Below are positions 1 to 6,616 of a stretch of DNA of 64,000 nucleotides, one piece after another. The stretch lies in NCBI GenBank assembly GCA_963824705.1, contig CAWGQE010000002.1:1-64000 (forward strand), read 5' to 3'. Position 1 is the stretch's first letter. Every line of letters begins with the position of its first letter. The stretch is from VRUE01 sp963824705 (GTDB lineage Bacteria > Actinomycetota > Thermoleophilia > Solirubrobacterales > 70-9). The notes below the pieces were generated by a model. The model was not told the origin of the DNA and made no database searches. It saw nothing but the letters and a program-made list of their open reading frames with translations. The translations under genes were made by a program, and so were the position numbers.

Positions 1-2
1 CA

Positions 3-497
3 TGTATTGCTGGCTACGTCTCTGGCGGCGGCAAGTGCTTCAACGGCCGCACCGGTCGCGAGGTGCTCGCCTACCGCAAGGTCAACGGCATGTCCCGCAA
101 CGAACACGCCGGCAAGGGCCTCGTCCAGCAGGTCTTCGGCGGGCGTGGCGGCTACCACGTGAAGCATCCCGATGCCGGCGAACACGCCGAGGTGCCGCTC
201 GACAAGCAGGTGCTCGTCCTCACCAAGGACGACAAGCCGTTCGCGATCTACCCGGTCTCGACCGGCAAGCCCTCGACCCCGACGATCACCGGCGAGTACA
301 GCTTCTACCGCCAGGAACCCGGCTACAACTCGGAGGGCATGTATTACTCCTTCTACTGGCACAACGGCTACGCGGTCCACGGCTACGCCGAAGTGCCCAA
401 CTACGCCGCCAGCCACGGCTGCGTGCGCACCTTCATTGCCGACCAGCCGCGCATCTACGAACAGCTGCACTACGGCGAGCCGATCTTCGTCTTCTGA
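3..497 (+). CDS. L,D-transpeptidase (YkuD domain), 5' truncated by window edge
   Basis: This is the C-terminal part of a peptidoglycan-acting L,D-transpeptidase; the start lies before the window. The frame is open from base 3 and ends at TGA 495-497, giving about 164 visible residues. The first 50 or so residues look like the end of a peptidoglycan-binding-type region (VSGGGKCFNGRTGREVLAYR). The YkuD catalytic domain follows, with the signature HGYAEVPNYAASHGCVR, in which the His and the SHGCVR cysteine are the catalytic residues of the family. The enzyme would form 3-3 cross-links, or attach proteins to peptidoglycan, outside the membrane. The stop is one base before the GTG of the following pyrE-like gene, so the two are probably cotranscribed. 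Family assignment is firm; substrate is unknown. Confidence 0.9.
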   Translation, partial: CIAGYVSGGGKCFNGRTGREVLAYRKVNGMSRNEHAGKGLVQQVFGGRGGYHVKHPDAGEHAEVPLDKQVLVLTKDDKPFAIYPVSTGKPSTPTITGEYSFYRQEPGYNSEGMYYSFYWHNGYAVHGYAEVPNYAASHGCVRTFIADQPRIYEQLHYGEPIFVF

Positions 498-498
498 C

Positions 499-1065
499 GT
501 GGCGGACCTAGAGGCCGCCAAACGCACGTTGGTCGCCGAGCTGCGCGAGCACTCCTTGGTGATCGGCGAGGTGACGCTTGCGAGTGGGGCGACGGCCCAG
601 TACTACGTCGACGCGCGGCGGGCGCTGCTGCGGCCGCCGGGGTTCAGGGCGGCGGGTGAGCTGATCGCGGCGGCCGCGCTGGAGGCCGGGGCGAGCGCGG
701 TCGGCGGACCGGCCACCGCGGCAATCCCGCCGTCTTGCGCTGCCCTTGCCGTCCCCGCGGGCGACGATCTCGTCGGCTTCTTTGTCCGCGGCGAGCGCAA
801 GGCTCATGGCCTCCAGCGCTGGGTCGAGGGGCCGGTCGATGAGGGTGACAAGGTGCTCGTCGTCGAGGACACGGTTACCACCGGCGGCTCGACCGTGAAG
901 GCAATCGAGAAGATCAAAGAGCAGGGCCTCGAGCCCGTTTCCGTGGTCGCCGTCGTCGATCGCCTTGCGGGCGGTGGCGAGGCGATCGAAGCCGCCGCGG
1001 CCGCCCCCTACAGGGCCCTCGTCACGATCGACGAGCTGTACCCGGATCGCCCCGACCGCGGCTGA
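499..1065 (+). CDS. pyrE: Orotate phosphoribosyltransferase
   Basis: A 188-residue protein of the usual PyrE size. It would transfer phosphoribose from PRPP to orotate to make OMP in pyrimidine synthesis, in the cytoplasm. The PRPP-binding signature VLVVEDTVTTGGST is near residues 117-130, and the N-terminal segment GEVTLASGATAQYYVDARRA matches the substrate-binding start of bacterial PyrE. GTG at 499 is chosen because it lies one base after the preceding stop and gives the normal N-terminus; there is no nearer ATG in frame. No UMP-synthesis partner is visible next to it. The following 270 bases are AT-richer and hold the promoter of the next transcription unit. Confidence 0.92.
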   Translation: MADLEAAKRTLVAELREHSLVIGEVTLASGATAQYYVDARRALLRPPGFRAAGELIAAAALEAGASAVGGPATAAIPPSCAALAVPAGDDLVGFFVRGERKAHGLQRWVEGPVDEGDKVLVVEDTVTTGGSTVKAIEKIKEQGLEPVSVVAVVDRLAGGGEAIEAAAAAPYRALVTIDELYPDRPDRG

Positions 1066-1211
1066 TTTTCCGCTGGGCGCGAAGCGTCGGCGATTTCATC
1101 CCGGCCGGTCACGCGGCCTTCGTGTACCGGCTATGTACCCGTACGAATGCGCCTTTTTGCAGGTCTTTTAATGCCTGCGAGACATATCTCTTTTCATCAA
1201 AAACGTTGTCC

Positions 1212-1240
1212 TTGACTTTATAAAGGTCTCTGTTTACAGT
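1212..1240 (+). promoter_or_regulatory. Promoter of the first surface-protein operon
   Basis: TTGACT at 1212-1217 and TACAGT at 1235-1240 are separated by 17 bases, a good primary-sigma promoter. An A-rich tract (ATCAAAAACGTTGTCC) lies just upstream. The promoter of the second surface-protein operon (27021) has the same CAAAAA...TCCTTGACT arrangement, so the two are probably homologous. Transcription would start near 1247, immediately before the conserved leader. Confidence 0.6.
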
Positions 1241-1265
1241 TTTGTCAGCTCGTCTAGGCGGGCGT

Positions 1266-1343
1266 GGGACAGGGACAAACCGAGCCAGGGAGGCCGCCAA
1301 GGGAAACGGCCGGCAAGGGCTCACGGGACGAGGAGAGGGATAC
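1266..1343 (+). ncRNA. Candidate structured 5' leader RNA, copy 1
   Basis: This leader resembles 27085-27167 upstream of the second surface-protein operon. Shared blocks include AAACCGAGCC, GCCGCCAAGGGA, GGGCTCA, GGGAC, AGGAGAG and GATACGTG. The RNA can fold as an outer stem (GAGCC 1282-1286 with GGCTC 1318-1322) around an inner stem (GGCCG 1292-1296 with CGGCC 1307-1311). Both stems form in both copies with different lengths and some different pairs. The 3' end carries the ribosome binding site AGGAGAG and a GTG start. It matches no riboswitch class I can name; c-di-GMP-I and ydaO (c-di-AMP) cores were looked for and not found. Confidence 0.45.
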
Positions 1344-1484
1344 GTGGAACTTGATGCGAAGCCACCGTCGGCGACCGACCCGCGCACCCGGGTTGACTGC
1401 GCCCAGCTCGACGCCCTGGCGCTCCAAGCCGTCGATCAGTCCTCCCACGACATCTACGTCGTCGACGCCATCCCCATCGCATGA
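1344..1484 (+). pseudogene. Remnant of an NHL-repeat surface-protein gene
   Basis: A 46-codon open frame starts at GTG 1344, exactly where the leader RNA presents its ribosome binding site, as in the intact copy at 27168. Its C-terminal part, AVDQSSHDIYVVDAIP, matches the first NHL-type repeat of the next large protein (AVDQISHDVYVVDSTP). The signal peptide and nearly everything else are gone and the frame ends at TGA 1484. The simplest reading is an internally deleted relic of a gene like 2501 or 27168 that still sits behind its original leader. It could instead be translated as a short leader peptide. Confidence 0.5.
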
Positions 1485-1533
1485 GCTTTCTTGCTTCCGC
1501 CTTCAGCACACCAACCCGAAAGGAACCACACCG

Positions 1534-2379
1534 ATGAAACGCTTCCGCCACCCCGCCCGCTCACTCAAAGAACCCTTCGGCACCGCCGGCTTGGTGGTGG
1601 CCGTCGTCGCTCTCGTATTTGCCTTCGGCGGCGGCGCCTGGGCGCTCACCGCGTCGACTGGCAGCTACAAGCAGTACAAGAAAGTGGCGGCGAAGCCCGG
1701 ACCGCGTGGTCCCCGCGGCAAGACCGGCCTGGCAGGACCCGCCGGATCCCCCGGCCCGGTCGGCCCCGCTGGCGCAGCCGGTCCCAAGGGCACGAATGGG
1801 GCAAATGGCAACGCCGGTGCAACGGGAGCGAAAGGCGCGCAGGGGCAGGCGGGCTTGAAAGGCGCTACCGGTCCGGCAGGCTCGAAAGGCGCTACCGGTC
1901 CGGGCGGCTCGCCGGGCGCTGTCGGCGCAACCGGCCCCGAGGGCTCGCCCTGGACCGCCGGCGGCACCCTGCCGAGCGGTGAGACGGAGACGGGCACCTG
2001 GACGACCGGCTTTGCGGCGTCCGCCGGGGAAACGGTGCTGGTGCCCGTCTCGTTTCCGATCCCCCTCTCGAAATTCGTCTTCCCGCATCTCGTTACCAAG
2101 GAAATGGTGGAAAACGAAGAAGTGGGAGAGGGGTGCGAAGTGGGGGGTGTCGAAGGCAGCGCAGCCAATCCGCTCGCCGCCCCAGACAATCTCTGCGCGT
2201 ACGAAGGGTCGACGTTGACGACGAGCTTTGGCACGGGCGCACCGCTTTCATTTGGCTTGTGGGGCAACCCCGATGCCGGCGGCGAAGGAAACACCGGCCC
2301 GTACGGAGCCGTGCTCTTCACCCAGGTTCCCGAAGCGGAAGAGGCAGTGTCGGGCCCATGGGCAGTGACGGCCCCTCAG
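1534..2379 (+). CDS. Membrane-anchored collagen-like protein with apparently lost stop codon
   Basis: The ATG at 1534 is preceded by GAAAGGA. The protein begins with a basic stretch, then one membrane segment (about residues 14-33, GLVVAVVALVFAFGGGAWAL). Next come about 25 Gly-X-Y triplets (GPRGPRGKTGLAGPAGSPGP and so on, residues 48-140). A conserved globular C-terminal domain follows, starting PWTAGGTLPSGETETGTW and ending SGPWAVTAP. Such proteins are common exported collagen-like proteins in soil actinobacteria. The last triplet of the conserved part is followed by CAG at 2377-2379, where a TAG would be expected. The frame then stays open to 3312, deep inside the next gene in another frame. 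A terminator-like hairpin at 2404 supports an original end near 2379. I therefore infer a one-base stop loss or a sequence error; the end given is the inferred one. Confidence 0.65.
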
Positions 2380-2403
2380 GCCCCGACCGACCCTCGGGGA
2401 GTC

Positions 2404-2437
2404 GCAGGCTCGGGCGGCATAGACGCCCCGAGCCTGC
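2404..2437 (+). terminator. Strong hairpin after collagen-like gene
   Basis: GCAGGCTCGGG (2404-2414) pairs perfectly with CCCGAGCCTGC (2427-2437), an 11-bp stem with a 12-base loop. There is no T tract. It lies between the conserved end of the collagen-like gene and the start of the next gene, so it may be a terminator, an attenuator or an mRNA stability element. Confidence 0.5.
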
Positions 2438-2500
2438 GGCCTCCGGCCAGGTGGGTGGCCAGGCCGCACGCACATGAACCGCAACGAGAAAGGCACCCAG

Positions 2501-5500
2501 ATGAATCGAGCCGAGCGCCCAACCATGAGATCGTCGTCGACCGCTCTCGGCATGCGCTTCGCCTGCGCTTGCATCGGGGCCCTCGTCATGGTCTGCCTTC
2601 TCGCGCCGGGGGCCTCAGCCACCTTCTACGCCCACCCGTTCATCTCGCAGTTCGGCCCCGACGGCACCGAAAACACGAAATTCAACGAACACGCGTCCAT
2701 AGCCGTCGATCAGATCTCCCACGACGTCTACGTCGTCGACAGCACGCCCAAAAGGGTCTACCGGTTCACCGGCGACGGGATCCCCGACAACTTCAGCGAA
2801 GGGGCGGGGGCGGGAACCAACAAACTCCCGGTTCCTTTCCCCGCGGGCTATCAGGGACTGATCACCGGGATCGCAATCTCCCCGGCCGGCGCTGCGGGCG
2901 GTACCGCCGGCGACCTCTACGTCGCCTGGATTGCGGAAAACAGCAACTCCCTCATCGGGAGGGTCGAGGTCTACTCGCCAAATGGCGTCCACCTCGGCAC
3001 CCTCGACGGCTCCGGCAACCCACATCACCCGCCGACCGGATCCAACGGTTCGGTGGCCCCAAAGGGCGTTGCTGTCGATGCCGCAGGAAGTGTCTACGTC
3101 GGTTACAACATCCATGTCGGAAGCATCGGGGAGACCACCCACGTCGACAAATACGTGCCGACCGCCAACCCGGTCACCGAGGCGAACTTCGATTCGGAGA
3201 TCTTCAACGCCGGCGGACCGCTGCTCGCTACCGCGAGTGGACTCTACGTGGCGGGAAGCGCCTTCACCCACTATGCCTACTCGCTCTTCCCCGGAGGCGG
3301 CGGCTCAGTTGACGCCACCGGCCAGGGCACCGCGCTCTCGCTCCCAAGCGGGGTGGGTGCTCTGGGTCCAGGCGGTGATCGCGGCGTAGGCACCGTCGAC
3401 CCCGCGAGTGGAGACCTCTACTTGCGGTACGAAAAGTCGGTCGGTTTCGGCTCTCAGTCCGGCGTCTACCAGCTCGACGAAGAAGGCAACCCGCTCTCCT
3501 TCATCCCGACGCCGAATATAGCGAATGGTGTCGGGGTAGACGCTGGCACGGGTCGGGTTTACATCTCTAATTTCCAGAGCGGACTCAACCCCGCCAACAA
3601 GGTCCGCATCTACGACAAAGCCGAACCGATCTCCTTGCCGAGCGCGACGATCGACATGCCTTCTTCGGTCACCTACAAATCGGCCCACCTCACCGGGACG
3701 GTCAACCCGGGCGGCTCGGGCGAAGGCTACGAGACGACCTACCGTTTCCAGTGCACGCCGAGTTGCCCGGGGCTCTTCCACGAATCCGCACTGCCCCCCT
3801 TCGACTTCAACCGCCAGCTCCCCGGCGACGGGGCAGACCACGAAGTCTCGGACGATGCCGCGGGGCTTTCTCCGGAAACCAAATACGAAGTCAGCCTGAT
3901 CGCCGCCAACGCAAACGGCGACCAGGTGGTCGAAGACACGACCAGCTTCGAAACGCCAGCCGAACCGTCCCTCACCGCGCCTGCGGTGACGATCGACACG
4001 GTCACCAGCCACACCGCCGAGTCGGCTCACCTGTCGGGAACCGTCGATCCGATGGGATCCGGCCCGGGCCAGGAAACCATCTACCGCTTCGAATACAGCT
4101 CAGACGGGGTCAAATGGATCGCCCTGAATGACCAGGGCCCGATCGAAGGAGCCGGGCCCCAGCCGGTTTCAGCCGAGCTCGAGGGCCTGCAGCCCAACAC
4201 CAGCTACTCGGTCCGGCTGCACGCCAAAAACGACGGTGGCGAAGCGACCTCCGAAGTTCCCAACCCCTCCTTCACCACCGACGTGGCGACGCCGGAGGTG
4301 CAGGTGACCGAGGCGACGCACGTCCTGCAGGGCTCGGCGCAGCTGAACGGCAAGGTCGACCCGAAGAACTCCCAGACGACCTACTACTTCCAGTGGGGCA
4401 GTGCCGATTGCGCCTCGAACCCCTGCGCCTCGGTTCCCGCGAGCAAAGACGCGGATGCGGGCGCCGGTTTCGGTTTCGTTTATGAGAAGGCCCCGATCTC
4501 GGGCCTCTCGCCCTCGAGCACCTACCACTACCGGATCCTCGCCGAGAGCCCCGCCGGCAAAGCGGTAAGCCCCGATGCGACCTTCACCACCCTGGCGGTC
4601 CCCACCGCCTGTCAAAACCAGCGGGTAGGCGCATCTGCCTCGCTGCCCGAATGCCGGGCATACGAGATGGTCAGCCCGGTTGAGAAGAATGGCGGCGATG
4701 TCGCGAGCCTCACCTTCCGCACCCGCGCCGCTGTCGCCGGCGACGCGGTCAGCTTCGTCTCCTACGCAAGCTTTGCCGGCAACGAGGGCTTCCCTACCAC
4801 GGGCGCCGAATATCTCAGTTCGCGCGGAGCGGATGGCTGGAGCACCCACTCGATCACGCCGCTCAGGAAATCGCCCCCGGGCAACGGCGCCTACGCCACC
4901 AGCGCCTACGTCGGCGAATCCTCACCCGACCTCGACACCGGCGTCTACCGCTCCCTGGCGCCGACCCCCGGCGTCGCCCCGAACGTCGCAGGGGCGACCA
5001 ACCTGCTCCTCGCCACGGGCATGCGCGGCGCCACGCCGAGCTTCCAGCTGCTGAGCGACTCGGTCACCCCCTTGGGCGATCAGCCCTTCGAGAACACGCC
5101 CCACGTGGTCCTGGTCGATACCTCCGCCGATTTCAGCCACGTCCTTTTCGAGGACCCGGACAACCTCACCGAGGATGCCTCGGGAACGGCGTGGAAGCTA
5201 TACGAATGGGAAAACGGAACCCTTCGCATCGCGGGGATCCTGCCCGACAGCGCTTGCGGCACCCCACCCTGCATCGCAAGCGAAGCCGTCGGCGGAGCCG
5301 GGGCTCACAAGACTGCGGACGGCCCCGGGGGCACCGCCACCCCGCAGGCGCACGCCGTCTCCGACGATGGCTCTCGCGCCTTCTTCACCGCTGTTTCCAG
5401 CGGCGGGTTGAAAAAAACTCCCGATGGAGGCTTCGAAGGGTCCCTCTACGTACGGATCGACGGCACCGCCACGGTGCAGATCGACGCCTCGGAGCGCTCG

Positions 5501-6616
5501 ACCCCCGATCCCGCCGGCTCCGGTCGCTCCGAGTTCCAGTGGGCGAGCCCCAGCGGGGACGAAGTCCTCTTCCTCTCCCGGGAGCAGCTTCTCGATGCCG
5601 ACCGGGACGGCACAAAGATCTCGCTCTATCGCTATGAGGCAAACGCGCCCACGGGGCAGCACCTCAGCTTGATCCCAACCGCTGGATTTGAACCGCAACA
5701 CGTCGTGAAAGTGAGCGACGATGGCTCGTTCGTCTACGCGGTCAGCACGGAAGGCAGTACGGAGGCTCTCTATGTGTTGCACGGCGGCGAGGTGCGCACG
5801 GTGGCCAAACTTGGAGATGCCGGTCCGGGAGTGGGTGAGCAAGGCCTCAGTCTGCTCTTGGAGCAGGCCCGGATGCCCCTCGGCGGCCGCCAGATCCTTT
5901 TCGCCTCGCGGGAAAAACTGACGGACTACGACCCCACGACCGCCCCGGGCAACTGCTACAGCCTCAGCTGCAGCGAGATCTACCTATATAGCTACGACGA
6001 CGACGAGCTCGTCTGCGTCTCGTGCGATCCCTCCGGCAACCCGTCGCATGGCGATTCGCAGTTCAACGGGCTCTTCGCCGACGCCGGAGTCACCGGCGAA
6101 GTCGATACTTATGTGAACACTCCGATCACCGCCGACGGGCGCCACGTCTTCTTCAGCTCGGCCGACCCGCTGGTCCCCCAGGACTCCAACGGACGCTATG
6201 ACGCCTACGTCTACGACGTGGCGAAGAAAGAAGTGCGCCTGCTCTCGAGCGGGCAGTGCAACTGCAACTCGCTGTTCATGACCGCGAGCCCCTCGGGTCA
6301 TGACGCCTTCTTCACGACCCGCCAGCAGCTGGTGCGGATCGACCAAGACAACCTCTCCGACCTCTATGACGCGCGGGTCGACGGTGACATCGCCGCCCAG
6401 AACGCCCTGCCTCCGGGCGAATGCCAGGGCGATGCCTGTCAGGCGCCTCCCGGCGTGCCGCCGCTCGAGAGCCCGGCCAGCGCCGGTTTCAACGGCCCGG
6501 CCAGCCCTGTCGCAAAGAAAGCCAAGAAGCACAGGGCAAAGAAGCACCGCAAAAAGAGGCATGTGAAGCGCTCCAAGGCGCGAAGGGCCAACGACAACCG
6601 GAGGACGGGCAAATGA
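2501..6616 (+). CDS. Giant secreted NHL / fibronectin-III-like / propeller protein, copy 1
   Basis: A protein of 1371 residues. ATG 2501 is chosen because GAGAAAGG lies 8 bases upstream and the signal peptide then has normal length (about residues 1-40, ending APGASA); ATGs at 2474, 2525 and 2552 are alternatives. In order: NHL-type beta-propeller repeats (about 45-390, with motifs such as AVDQISHDVYVVD), three fibronectin-III-like repeats (about 390-700, each with HLSGTVDP or QLNGKVDP-type strands), the family motif CRAYEMVSPVEKNGG, then a second WD40/TolB-like propeller (about 720-1320). The last 35 residues are strongly basic (KKAKKHRAKKHRKKRHVKR), which could bind wall polymers. Its stop overlaps the next ATG (ATGA). 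The role is unknown; an extracellular adhesive or structural part is likely. Confidence 0.85.
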   Translation: MNRAERPTMRSSSTALGMRFACACIGALVMVCLLAPGASATFYAHPFISQFGPDGTENTKFNEHASIAVDQISHDVYVVDSTPKRVYRFTGDGIPDNFSEGAGAGTNKLPVPFPAGYQGLITGIAISPAGAAGGTAGDLYVAWIAENSNSLIGRVEVYSPNGVHLGTLDGSGNPHHPPTGSNGSVAPKGVAVDAAGSVYVGYNIHVGSIGETTHVDKYVPTANPVTEANFDSEIFNAGGPLLATASGLYVAGSAFTHYAYSLFPGGGGSVDATGQGTALSLPSGVGALGPGGDRGVGTVDPASGDLYLRYEKSVGFGSQSGVYQLDEEGNPLSFIPTPNIANGVGVDAGTGRVYISNFQSGLNPANKVRIYDKAEPISLPSATIDMPSSVTYKSAHLTGTVNPGGSGEGYETTYRFQCTPSCPGLFHESALPPFDFNRQLPGDGADHEVSDDAAGLSPETKYEVSLIAANANGDQVVEDTTSFETPAEPSLTAPAVTIDTVTSHTAESAHLSGTVDPMGSGPGQETIYRFEYSSDGVKWIALNDQGPIEGAGPQPVSAELEGLQPNTSYSVRLHAKNDGGEATSEVPNPSFTTDVATPEVQVTEATHVLQGSAQLNGKVDPKNSQTTYYFQWGSADCASNPCASVPASKDADAGAGFGFVYEKAPISGLSPSSTYHYRILAESPAGKAVSPDATFTTLAVPTACQNQRVGASASLPECRAYEMVSPVEKNGGDVASLTFRTRAAVAGDAVSFVSYASFAGNEGFPTTGAEYLSSRGADGWSTHSITPLRKSPPGNGAYATSAYVGESSPDLDTGVYRSLAPTPGVAPNVAGATNLLLATGMRGATPSFQLLSDSVTPLGDQPFENTPHVVLVDTSADFSHVLFEDPDNLTEDASGTAWKLYEWENGTLRIAGILPDSACGTPPCIASEAVGGAGAHKTADGPGGTATPQAHAVSDDGSRAFFTAVSSGGLKKTPDGGFEGSLYVRIDGTATVQIDASERSTPDPAGSGRSEFQWASPSGDEVLFLSREQLLDADRDGTKISLYRYEANAPTGQHLSLIPTAGFEPQHVVKVSDDGSFVYAVSTEGSTEALYVLHGGEVRTVAKLGDAGPGVGEQGLSLLLEQARMPLGGRQILFASREKLTDYDPTTAPGNCYSLSCSEIYLYSYDDDELVCVSCDPSGNPSHGDSQFNGLFADAGVTGEVDTYVNTPITADGRHVFFSSADPLVPQDSNGRYDAYVYDVAKKEVRLLSSGQCNCNSLFMTASPSGHDAFFTTRQQLVRIDQDNLSDLYDARVDGDIAAQNALPPGECQGDACQAPPGVPPLESPASAGFNGPASPVAKKAKKHRAKKHRKKRHVKRSKARRANDNRRTGK

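Noticed and set aside
1266..1343. Leader as a c-di-GMP-I or ydaO (c-di-AMP) riboswitch
   Set aside because: GGGxxAAACC recalls c-di-GMP-I, but the required downstream GGACGCAAAGCC-type core is absent, and there is no CAGCTAACC-type ydaO end.
1810..1925. Short direct DNA repeats (GGCTCGAAAGGCGCTACCGGTCC) as a CRISPR or mobile repeat
   Set aside because: They are in-frame Gly-X-Y codon repeats of the collagen-like gene with no unique spacers.
2380..3312. Collagen-like frame continuing into the giant NHL gene as a real protein domain
   Set aside because: The continuation is Arg/Pro/His-rich and out of frame with a strongly supported gene; a lost stop is simpler.
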